DNA from: an uncultured Duganella sp.
Lineage (GTDB): Bacteria; Pseudomonadota; Gammaproteobacteria; Burkholderiales; Burkholderiaceae
Assembly (NCBI GenBank): GCA_946482635.1
Contig: CAMLSG010000272.1
Location: 1-6,130, forward strand
DNA: 6,130 bases
Direction of reading: 5' to 3'
Position numbers and translations under genes: made by a program. The notes beneath the pieces are model-generated. The model made no database searches and was not told where the DNA came from. It was given only the letters and a program-made list of their open reading frames with translations. Shown in pieces: positions 1-6,130 of this stretch. Every line of letters starts with the position of its first letter. Position 1 is the stretch's first letter.

Positions 1-35
1 CATTTGACATAATATAGATTATGCGAAGTTATGCA

Positions 36-920
36 TTATCCCCAGAAGGCCTTCAAACCACCAACCAGAACGTCAAAAACCGTTTTGCAACGCGCACTAT
101 GCCGTAGATCCGAATGCATGGTCACCCAAGTCGACATCGTCATGTGCAATTCTTTTTCAAGCACGCGCACCAGGTTCAGGTCGCGTGCTGCGAGGCCAAC
201 CTGGTAGCCGCCGATACCTGCGCCGGCACGGACCAACGCCATCTGCGCCAGATTGCTGTCGCACCGGTAAGCGAAACCTTCTCGCTTCCATCCGCCCAAC
301 TTGGCGCCGGCCGCCCTTAAGAACGGCGTCTCCAGATCGAATCCGACCAGGCTGTGGCCCGTCAGGTCGGCCAGCTTTTTCGGCTCGCCACGCGCTGCCA
401 GATAGTCTTTGTGTGCATAGAATCCGAGGGCGACTTCTCCAACGCGCTGCGCAAGCAAAAGATCCTGCTGCGGCTGCGTCATTCGCACCGCCATGTCTAC
501 CTCTCTGCCAAGCAAATCCTGTACTGCGTCGCTCAAAACTAGCTCGATGACCAGTTCCGGGTATTTAGCCCTGAGCGGCGCCAGGATCGGCGGCAGGACT
601 TCCACGCCTACGACTTCGCTTGCTGAAATCCGGACGGCGCCCCGAACACGGTTGTGGCCATGGGCGCTGCGTTCAATCGATGCCGCGGCATGCTGCATTT
701 CTTCGAGCTGGGACCGCAGGTCCAAGGCAGCATCCGTGGGCTGAAGTCCGGTCTGCGAGCGAGTAAACAGGGCCAGTCCAAGGCTGGATTCAAGCTCGGA
801 TATGTGGCGTCCGACGGTCGGCTGGGTCAAGCCGAGACTTCGCGCGGCTCCTGACAGCGATTGTGCGTTCAGAACGCTTAAAAAGGTCCGGTACAGGTCC
901 CAGGGAATCGACGTAGGCAT
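36..920 (-). CDS. LysR-family transcriptional regulator
   Basis: A cytoplasmic DNA-binding regulator of 294 residues, the usual length for LysR-type proteins. The N-terminal winged helix-turn-helix spans about residues 8-66; the recognition region reads SGAARSLGLTQPTVGRHI, followed by LGLALFTR, typical of the family. A linker helix follows (about 67-90), then the effector-binding domain (about 93-290) beginning VRGAVRISASE. The effector cannot be read from the sequence. The start at 920 is the only reasonable one: an in-frame stop lies just upstream (948-950), no ATG, GTG or TTG lies between, and the helix-turn-helix begins soon after. No Shine-Dalgarno sequence is visible before this ATG, so translation may be weak or leaderless. 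The gene diverges from the SDR gene at 1016, the common arrangement for a LysR regulator and its target. A dyad overlapping its start codon suggests autoregulation. Family assignment is secure; the target is inferred. Confidence 0.95.
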   Translation of the reverse strand: MPTSIPWDLYRTFLSVLNAQSLSGAARSLGLTQPTVGRHISELESSLGLALFTRSQTGLQPTDAALDLRSQLEEMQHAAASIERSAHGHNRVRGAVRISASEVVGVEVLPPILAPLRAKYPELVIELVLSDAVQDLLGREVDMAVRMTQPQQDLLLAQRVGEVALGFYAHKDYLAARGEPKKLADLTGHSLVGFDLETPFLRAAGAKLGGWKREGFAYRCDSNLAQMALVRAGAGIGGYQVGLAARDLNLVRVLEKELHMTMSTWVTMHSDLRHSARCKTVFDVLVGGLKAFWG

Positions 921-943
921 ACAAATATGTATAGCGGATGTAT
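919..943. promoter_or_regulatory. Candidate LysR-type operator between the divergent genes
   Basis: The sequence shows an inverted repeat, ATACA (919-923) and TGTAT (928-932), separated by four bases. The half-site ATGTAT (927-932) recurs at 938-943, 11 bases or about one helical turn away. LysR-type regulators typically bind interrupted AT-rich dyads of the T-N11-A kind. This one is one base shorter (ATAC-N6-GTAT). If the SDR promoter uses the -10 box at 979-984, the dyad centre falls near -65 and the second half-site near -50, where recognition and activation sites are normally found. The dyad also overlaps the regulator's own start codon, which would suit autorepression. Binding is inferred. 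Confidence 0.45.
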
Positions 944-955
944 GGGTTTAGGGAA

Positions 956-984
956 TTTTCGTTTGGCCCAAGTTTGGCGATAAT
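956..984 (+). promoter_or_regulatory. Candidate promoter of the SDR gene
   Basis: A GATAAT box at 979-984 matches the sigma-70 -10 consensus at five of six positions and would start transcription near 991, about 25 bases before the SDR start codon. The hexamer 17 bases upstream (956-961, TTTTCG) is a poor -35 element. A good -10 with a weak -35 is common in promoters that need an activator, which fits control by the neighbouring LysR protein. No better promoter is visible in the gap. Confidence 0.4.
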
Positions 985-1005
985 CTGCCTCATAGTCAAC
1001 TTTAC

Positions 1006-1009
1006 GGAG
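1006..1009 (+). promoter_or_regulatory. Ribosome binding site deciding the SDR start
   Basis: GGAG sits six bases before the ATG at 1016. It supports this start over the in-frame ATG at 938, which lies upstream of the candidate -10 box and so would not be on the transcript. Confidence 0.7.
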
Positions 1010-1015
1010 TCAAAG

Positions 1016-1993
1016 ATGGATGCGAAAACGGTGTTGGTCCTCGGTGCGAGCGGCGGGATCGGTGGAGAAATGCTGCGTCAGCTGGTGGCACAAGGCTGGA
1101 ACGTCCGTGCGATGAAACGCAGCCTTGGCGTGGCCAGGCGCATCGCTGAAGGTGTCGAGTGGATCGAAGGCGATGCGATGGATGCACAAGTTGTGGGCAG
1201 GGCGTCTGAAGGTTGTTCCGTGATCGTCCATGCCGTCAATCCACCGGGCTACCGTGGATGGGGACAGCAGGTTTTGCCGATGATTGACAACACCATCGCT
1301 GCGGCGGCCGCGCAAGGATCAACCATAGTCCTGCCGGGAACGGTCTATAACTACGGCCCCGATGCTTTTCCCCTGCTCCACGAACATTCGGTGCAGCGCC
1401 CTCTTACGCGTAAAGGCAAAATCCGTGTCCAGATGGAGAAGCGCCTGCAAGAAGCCAGCGAACGTGGGAATGTGCGCGTCATCGTGGTTCGCGCTGGCGA
1501 CTTTTTCGGGCCGGGCGCGCGCAATAATTGGCTTTCACAAGGCATGATCCGGCCCGGCGAAGTGCCGGCGGAAGTCAGGTTGCCAAGTGCGTCAGGCGTT
1601 GGCCATCAATACGCCTATTTGCCCGATGTGGCAGCGACCATGATTGCACTGCTGGATATGCGCGATCAATTGCCGGCCTTCGCGACTTACCATATGGCCG
1701 GCTATTGGGATCGGGACGGTGCCGAAATTGGCCGTGCCATCCAACGTATCGTCGAATCGCATGGGGCCAAAAAGCCAAAACTGAAGGCGTTTCCATGGTG
1801 GCTTACCCGCCTCGCCGCGCCGTTCAACGAGACCTTGCGCGAAATGATGGAGATGCGCTATCTGTGGCAGCGTGCAGTCCGGATGGAAAACCAGCAGCTT
1901 CGGAAGGTGCTTGGCACCGAACCGAATACTCCCCTGGAAACCGCCCTCGCCTGCACGCTTAACAGCCTGGGATGCTTGCCTGTGCGCGCTTAA
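1016..1993 (+). CDS. Atypical SDR-family NAD(P)-binding protein (epimerase/dehydratase-like)
   Basis: A predicted cytoplasmic protein of 325 residues with an N-terminal Rossmann fold. The cofactor motif GASGGIGG is at residues 10-17, right after a hydrophobic first strand (TVLVLG). Other extended-SDR-like landmarks are VYNYGP (110-115), VRAGDFFGPGA (158-168) and YAYLPDVA (199-206). The usual catalytic YxxxK appears altered: the aligned segment reads KGKIR (133-137), and the upstream serine is replaced in PGTVYNYG. This resembles the atypical SDR subgroups, whose substrates are mostly unknown. I chose the ATG at 1016 because GGAG lies six bases upstream (1006-1009) and the Rossmann strand starts at once. 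The earlier in-frame ATG at 938 would add 26 unlikely residues across the promoter. The gene is probably controlled by the divergent LysR regulator. Its stop overlaps that of the convergent OsmC-YcaO gene. Family is secure; reaction and substrate are unknown. Confidence 0.92.
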   Translation: MDAKTVLVLGASGGIGGEMLRQLVAQGWNVRAMKRSLGVARRIAEGVEWIEGDAMDAQVVGRASEGCSVIVHAVNPPGYRGWGQQVLPMIDNTIAAAAAQGSTIVLPGTVYNYGPDAFPLLHEHSVQRPLTRKGKIRVQMEKRLQEASERGNVRVIVVRAGDFFGPGARNNWLSQGMIRPGEVPAEVRLPSASGVGHQYAYLPDVAATMIALLDMRDQLPAFATYHMAGYWDRDGAEIGRAIQRIVESHGAKKPKLKAFPWWLTRLAAPFNETLREMMEMRYLWQRAVRMENQQLRKVLGTEPNTPLETALACTLNSLGCLPVRA

Positions 1994-4194
1994 TTCGACT
2001 TGGCGGCGGCTTTGGCACGCGCTGCGTGCAGCTTCCGGTAGCTGTCGATCTTGCGCTGGTGACGGTCGAGCCCTTCCAGCTTCATGCTGGTTGGGGTCAG
2101 GCCATAGAAGCGCACGCTGCCGTCGACCGAGCCGATCACCGCGTCCATCTTTTCGTCGCCAAACATGCGGCGGAAATTGACCACGTAGTCGTCCAGTTCC
2201 ATTTCCTCGTCCAGCAGCACTTCGAGTACGGCGCTCAGGGCCTGGTAGAACAATCCGCGGTCCAGCGTGTTGTCGTTGTACTGCAGGAAGGCGTCGACCA
2301 GTTCGCGCGCGGCCTCGTATTCGTTGAGCGCCAGGTTGATCAGTAGCCTCAGTTCGAGCACGGTGAGCTGGCCCCAGACCGTGTTCTCGTCGAATTCGAT
2401 GCCGATCAAGGTGGCGATGTCGCCGTATTCATCAAGCTCGCTGTTTTCCAAGCGTTCGAGCAAAGCTTCGAGGCGCTCGTCATCGAGGCAATGCAGGTTC
2501 AGGATATCGTTACGGAACTGGAGCGCTTTGTTGGTGTTATCCCAGATCAGGTCTTCCACCGGATAGATCTCGGAATAGCCTGGCACGAGGATGCGGCAAG
2601 CGGTGGCGCCCAATTCTTCGTAGACCGCCATATAGGCTTCTTTACCCAGGTCTTCGAGGATGCCGAACAGGGTGGCGGCTTCGTCGGCGTTGGAGTTCTC
2701 GCCTTGGCCGGAGAAGTCCCATTCAACGAATTCGTAATCCGATTTGGCGCTGAAGAAGCGCCAGGACACAATACCGCTCGAATCGATGAAGTGTTCGACA
2801 AAGTTGTTTGGCTCGGTTACGGCGTTGCTGACGAAGGTAGGACGCGGCAAATCGTTCAGGCCTTCGAAACTACGGCCTTGCAGCAGCTCCGTCAGGCTGC
2901 GTTCCAGCGCCACTTCGAAGCTTGGGTGTGCGCCGAACGAAGCAAACACGCCGCCGGTGCGTGGATTCATCAGCGTGACGCACATCACCGGATAGGTACC
3001 GCCAAGCGATGCGTCTTTCACCAGCACCGGGAAGCCTTGTTCTTCCAGGCCCTTGATGCCGGCCAGGATGCCGGGATACTTTGCGAGCACCTCCTGCGGG
3101 ACGTCGGGCAACGCCATTTCACCTTCCAGGATTTCCCGTTTAACCGCCCTTTCGAAGATCTCCGACAGGCATTGCACCTGCGCTTCGGCCAGCGTATTGC
3201 CGGCACTCATGCCATTGCTGACGAAGAGGTTTTCAACCAGGTTGGTCGGGAAGTACACAACTTCACCGTCGGACTGGCGCACGAAGGGCAAGGAGCAGAT
3301 GCCGCGTTCGACGTTGCCGGAGTTGGTGTCGTACAGGTGCGAGCCGCGCAGTTCGCCTTCCGGGTCGTAAATTTCGCGGCTGTACTCGTCCAGGATTTCG
3401 GGCGGCAGCGCGTCCTTCTTGCCCGGCTTGAACCAGCGCTCATTCGGGTAATGCACGAAGTCGGCATTGGCGATGTCTTCGCCCCAGAACTCGCCCGCGT
3501 AAAAGTGATTGCAGCTGATACGTTCAATATACTCGCCCAGCGCGGAAGCAAGCGCGCTTTCCTTGGTCGAGCCTTTGCCGTTGGTGAAGCACATTGGCGA
3601 GTGCGCGTCGCGGATATGTAGCGACCACACGTTGGGAACGATGTTGCGCCAGGATGCGATCTCGATCTTGATGCCCAGGTTCGCCAGCAAACCTGACATA
3701 TTGGCGATGGTCTGCTCCAGCGGCAGGTCTTTGCCAGGGATGAAGGTGTTCTTGCCGGAAGCCGGATCAAGCGTCAGCAATGCCTGCGCATCGGCATCCA
3801 GGTTTTCGACCTCTTCGATGATGAATTCCGGGCCGGTCTGGACTACCTTTTTTACGGTGCAGCGGTCGATCGAGCGCAAGATGCCTTCGCGATCCTTGGC
3901 CGAAATATCCGGCGGCAGTTCGACCTGGATCTTGAAGATCTGCTGGTAACGATTTTCCGGATCGACAATATTGTTCTGTGAGAGGCGGATATTCTCAGTT
4001 GGAATATTGCGAGTTGAGCAATACAACTTCACAAAATATGCGGCGCACAGGGCCGACGAAGCCAGGAAATAGTCGAACGGGCCGGGCGCCGAGCCATCTC
4101 CCTTGTAGCGGATTGGCTGGTCTGCGATGACCGTGAAATCGTCGAATTTCGCCTCTAGACGAAGCTTATCGAGAAAGTTGACCTTAATTTCCAT
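1990..4194 (-). CDS. OsmC domain/YcaO domain fusion protein
   Basis: A 734-residue protein joining two families. Residues about 1-145 are OsmC-like, with Cys50 in the helix segment FLASSALCAAYF and Cys112 in IDRCTVKK, the two positions used as redox cysteines in OsmC/Ohr peroxidases. From about residue 149 (TFIPGKD) to the end it follows E. coli YcaO along its whole length, including the C-terminal helical part. Recalling the E. coli structure, its ATP/Mg ligands map here to Lys155, Glu221, Glu224, Asn333, Glu337, Glu345, Glu348, Arg349 and Arg432. Only Ser16 is changed, to Thr162. YcaO enzymes activate amide backbones with ATP, and E. coli YcaO is linked to RimO-dependent methylthiolation of ribosomal protein S12. 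This one lacks the C-terminal PxPxP typical of azoline-forming YcaOs, and no partner or precursor peptide gene is nearby. The start is supported by the first OsmC strand beginning at once (MEIKVNFLD), though the ribosome site (GGA, eight bases upstream) is weak. Architecture is secure; function is unknown. Confidence 0.95.
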   Translation of the reverse strand: MEIKVNFLDKLRLEAKFDDFTVIADQPIRYKGDGSAPGPFDYFLASSALCAAYFVKLYCSTRNIPTENIRLSQNNIVDPENRYQQIFKIQVELPPDISAKDREGILRSIDRCTVKKVVQTGPEFIIEEVENLDADAQALLTLDPASGKNTFIPGKDLPLEQTIANMSGLLANLGIKIEIASWRNIVPNVWSLHIRDAHSPMCFTNGKGSTKESALASALGEYIERISCNHFYAGEFWGEDIANADFVHYPNERWFKPGKKDALPPEILDEYSREIYDPEGELRGSHLYDTNSGNVERGICSLPFVRQSDGEVVYFPTNLVENLFVSNGMSAGNTLAEAQVQCLSEIFERAVKREILEGEMALPDVPQEVLAKYPGILAGIKGLEEQGFPVLVKDASLGGTYPVMCVTLMNPRTGGVFASFGAHPSFEVALERSLTELLQGRSFEGLNDLPRPTFVSNAVTEPNNFVEHFIDSSGIVSWRFFSAKSDYEFVEWDFSGQGENSNADEAATLFGILEDLGKEAYMAVYEELGATACRILVPGYSEIYPVEDLIWDNTNKALQFRNDILNLHCLDDERLEALLERLENSELDEYGDIATLIGIEFDENTVWGQLTVLELRLLINLALNEYEAARELVDAFLQYNDNTLDRGLFYQALSAVLEVLLDEEMELDDYVVNFRRMFGDEKMDAVIGSVDGSVRFYGLTPTSMKLEGLDRHQRKIDSYRKLHAARAKAAAKSN

Positions 4195-4219
4195 GGGAAT
4201 GTTCCAGAGTAGTGCTCAA

Positions 4220-4238
4220 AATAGCGTAGCCCGCTATT
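4220..4238. repeat. Short inverted repeat between kinase and OsmC-YcaO genes
   Basis: AATAGCG (4220-4226) and CGCTATT (4232-4238) form a perfect seven-base inverted repeat with a five-base loop. Read on the minus strand it lies about 44 bases after the kinase stop and runs into a short T run, so it could be a weak terminator. It is A+T-rich and the T run is only four bases long, partly inside the stem, so it is not convincing as one. It also overlaps the candidate -10 box of the OsmC-YcaO gene and would centre on the transcription start, so an operator is equally possible. Confidence 0.3.
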
Positions 4239-4264
4239 ATCGGCTCTTTTCAGGCGCGCCGCAA
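4236..4264 (-). promoter_or_regulatory. Candidate promoter of the OsmC-YcaO gene
   Basis: On the minus strand, TTGCGG (4264-4259) and GATAAT (4241-4236) are separated by 17 bases, the optimal sigma-70 spacing. The -10 matches consensus at five of six positions, the -35 at three. Transcription would begin near 4229, about 35 bases before the start codon. This would let the gene be expressed independently of the kinase gene upstream. Confidence 0.35.
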
Positions 4265-4281
4265 AGGCTGTTCGCTGGCCG

Positions 4282-6130
4282 TCAATAGGCCCTTTTCGCC
4301 GGCGTGCTGACGGTAATGGCTGTGCCCTCGCCCGGTTTGCTGTCGATTTCCAGGGTAGCGCCGATACATGCCGCGCGTTCACGCATGCCAACCAGCCCCC
4401 AATGGCCGGGTCGATGCCCCGATGCGGCGATGTTTTCGTCGAGACCCCGGCCATTATCGGAAATTCGAACGTCGATCGATTCGCTGCCGTAGACGACATC
4501 GAGTTCGATACGGCTGGCGCCTGCATAACGCGAGGCATTGAACAGCGCTTCGCGCGCAATCGCATACAGCTCGTCCTGCACTTGTTGGCGCAACTGCCGT
4601 GGGGTGCCGCTGACCCTTACTTCAAATGCGTGCGTACTGCGTGCGGCCAGCCCCTTGCCGAACTGCCCCAGCGTTTGCCCGAGATCCTCTTGCGACGCCG
4701 TGGCGCGCAGGTCCAGGATCTGGTCGCGCCCTTCCACCAGCAGCTTTTCGGCGAAATCCAGCGTCTGGTTCAAACAGTTTCGTTCCTGCGAACCTTCCTT
4801 CAGGTGCCGGCTATGGGCATCGAAAGAAATCAGCAAAGATTGCACGCTTTGCAGCAAAGTGTCGTGCAAGGCGCGGGCGATGCGCGAACGTTCCGCCAGG
4901 CGTTCGAGCATGCGTTCCTGCGTCAGCTTGGTCAGGTAATGCACCCGCATCGCATAGATGGCATACAAAATAAGCACAGTGACGATGATCCGCAGCGCCT
5001 TGAACCAGATACTCTCGACAAATGTCGGTGGTATATCGATCTCCAGCACGGCTGCATTGTTATTCCAGAGGCCATCCTCGTTTGAGCCGGTGACTTCGAA
5101 GCGATAGTTCCCGGGGGCCATATTCGTGTAAAACGCCTGGCGTCGCCCCACGACCTCTTGCCATTCGTGGTCCATTCCGGCGAGGCGGTACCGTAGCCGC
5201 ACGCGCTCGGGAAGCGCCAGGCTCAATGCGGTGAAATCGACCTGCAGATTGCGCGTGCCTTCGGGCAGTCGCAACCCGCCATGGCCGGGAATCGCGTAGC
5301 GCTGGCCATTTGCAGTCACACCGACCACTTCTACTGGTGGAGCGATGGGATTGCGCAGGATATTTTGTGGATCGATCGTTCCCGCAGAACTTGCGGTGGC
5401 ATACCAGAGAATGCCGTCGCGAGACAGCTTGAGCGATGGCACAGGACGCAATTGGGGTGCGTGTCCTTTCATACCGTCGCGTGCGTCGAAGCGTTCGAAG
5501 GCGACTGGTGTGACGCCATCCCTTTCCCAAGCCGCCAGGGATGCGGCAGTGATTCGGTAGAGGCCATCCGCACCGTTCACCCACATGTCGCCGCCCGGCA
5601 AGCGCACCACGCCTGATACACCACGAAATTCTTCGTCGTGTTCGCCGCGCAGCTTTGCAAAGCGGCCATTGCGGAACAAAGCAACGCCTTTCTCTCCGCC
5701 CGCCCACATGCTGCTGCCATCGGGGTGCAGAGTCATGACCGTACCGAGTTGCAGGCCTTCGGCAGTGCCAAGGATGCGCGCCTTGCCATTGCTCACTATG
5801 GTTACCATGCTGCGCAAGTGCGCCATCCAAAGGTTTCCATCCTGGTCGCGGGACATTGAAGTGACAAGCAAATCCGGGATCCCCTGCACGCCGCCCCATT
5901 TGATCCAACTGCCATCAACGATCTTGTAGACGCCTTTGCCGGAAGAGATCGAAACCCATATTGCACCTTCCCGATCCTGCTGGATGGCGTGAATGCGCAA
6001 GGTTTTCAGCTCGTCAGGCAAGGGAATCAGGCTGATCGTGCCATCGGCGGCACGGCGTACCACGCCGTCCATGCCGCCCAGCCACAGTACGCCGTCCGGC
6101 CCGGTATAGCTGGCGGTCAGCTTGCCCGGC
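4282..6130 (-). CDS. Hybrid propeller-type sensor histidine kinase, N-terminus beyond the window
   Basis: An inner-membrane two-component sensor, cut at its 5' end by the right edge: the frame stays open and propeller-like to 6130. Residues are numbered from the in-frame Met at 6072, which is not the true start. Propeller blades recur about every 41-43 residues, marked by DG-x-LW-like motifs with Trp at 39, 82, 123, 164 and, after a longer gap, 223; another lies before residue 1. A Y_Y_Y domain follows (about 270-345; YRLAGMDHEW, MAPGNYRFEV), then one membrane helix (about 356-377). The kinase is of the NarL-partner type: H-box ARALHDTLLQS with phosphoacceptor His403, N-box REALFNASRYA with Asn512, G1 box DNGRGLD (539-545) and G2 box GHWGLVGMRER (556-566). 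All catalytic motifs look intact. The propeller is presumably periplasmic and senses an unknown ligand. Related proteins are usually near 1000 residues, so roughly a third is probably missing. No response regulator is in the window. Confidence 0.95.
   Translation of the reverse strand, partial: PGKLTASYTGPDGVLWLGGMDGVVRRAADGTISLIPLPDELKTLRIHAIQQDREGAIWVSISSGKGVYKIVDGSWIKWGGVQGIPDLLVTSMSRDQDGNLWMAHLRSMVTIVSNGKARILGTAEGLQLGTVMTLHPDGSSMWAGGEKGVALFRNGRFAKLRGEHDEEFRGVSGVVRLPGGDMWVNGADGLYRITAASLAAWERDGVTPVAFERFDARDGMKGHAPQLRPVPSLKLSRDGILWYATASSAGTIDPQNILRNPIAPPVEVVGVTANGQRYAIPGHGGLRLPEGTRNLQVDFTALSLALPERVRLRYRLAGMDHEWQEVVGRRQAFYTNMAPGNYRFEVTGSNEDGLWNNNAAVLEIDIPPTFVESIWFKALRIIVTVLILYAIYAMRVHYLTKLTQERMLERLAERSRIARALHDTLLQSVQSLLISFDAHSRHLKEGSQERNCLNQTLDFAEKLLVEGRDQILDLRATASQEDLGQTLGQFGKGLAARSTHAFEVRVSGTPRQLRQQVQDELYAIAREALFNASRYAGASRIELDVVYGSESIDVRISDNGRGLDENIAASGHRPGHWGLVGMRERAACIGATLEIDSKPGEGTAITVSTPAKRAY

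Noticed and set aside
4..34. Perfect TTGACA (4-9) and tandem TTATGC repeats (19-24, 29-34) at the left edge
   Set aside because: No good -10 box lies at proper spacing on the plus strand, and the only gene downstream of it is on the opposite strand. Too little flanking sequence is visible to judge it as a promoter or operator of a gene to the left.
938..1015. N-terminal extension of the SDR protein from an earlier in-frame ATG
   Set aside because: The extension would start upstream of the candidate -10 box, has no ribosome binding site as good as the GGAG before 1016, and would push the Rossmann motif away from the N-terminus.
2015..2029. GC-rich hairpin GCACGC-GCT-GCGTGC just after the SDR stop, as a terminator
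   Set aside because: It has no following T run and falls in the Ala/Arg/Lys-rich C-terminal codons of OsmC-YcaO, where such symmetry arises easily from codon choice.
2491..3621. A 376-codon open frame on the plus strand, antisense to the OsmC-YcaO gene
   Set aside because: It lies wholly inside a well-supported conserved gene on the other strand, matches no family I recognise, and long open antisense frames are expected opposite a G+C-biased gene.
1990..4194. A YcaO-dependent thiazole/oxazole peptide biosynthesis cluster
   Set aside because: There is no precursor peptide, E1-like/ocin-ThiF partner, dehydrogenase of that type or exporter in the window. The YcaO lacks a C-terminal PxPxP and matches the E. 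coli YcaO type.
5060..5908. A 282-codon minus-strand frame overlapping the kinase gene
   Set aside because: It is an out-of-frame shadow of the propeller region. The translation is Arg-rich and lacks domain features, while the kinase frame shows regular propeller motifs throughout.

Overview
The window looks like ordinary chromosomal DNA of a moderately G+C-rich proteobacterium. I infer a betaproteobacterium, probably Burkholderiales and perhaps Oxalobacteraceae. The reasons are a single-chain OsmC-YcaO protein, a large periplasmic-propeller histidine kinase, and a LysR regulator divergent from a reductase-like gene. This assignment rests on recognising families, not on a search. I see no rRNA, tRNA, CRISPR array, insertion sequence, phage gene or sign of recent transfer.

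Left part (1-1993): a LysR-type regulator gene on the minus strand (36-920) diverges from an atypical short-chain dehydrogenase (SDR) gene on the plus strand (1016-1993). The 95-base gap between them holds an interrupted dyad beside the regulator's start codon, a repeat of one half-site a helical turn away, and a -10-like box in front of the SDR gene. The spacing fits a classical LysR-type control region, so the regulator probably governs the SDR gene and itself.

Middle part (1990-4194): a 734-residue minus-strand protein fuses an OsmC-like domain, with both cysteines in place, to a full-length YcaO domain with the expected ATP/magnesium-binding residues. Its stop codon overlaps the SDR stop inside the tetranucleotide TTAA, so the two genes converge with no spacer. 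Its role is not known. It is the least understood gene here.

Right part (4195-6130): an 87-base gap holds a possible promoter and a short inverted repeat. Beyond it is the C-terminal part of a minus-strand hybrid sensor: propeller blades, Y_Y_Y domain, one membrane helix, and a NarL-type histidine kinase core. Its start lies beyond the right edge, and no response regulator is in view.

No wholly new multi-gene system is evident. The points most worth following are the OsmC-YcaO fusion, the LysR-SDR control region and the SDR's altered active site. The window has no gene-free stretch longer than 100 bases.
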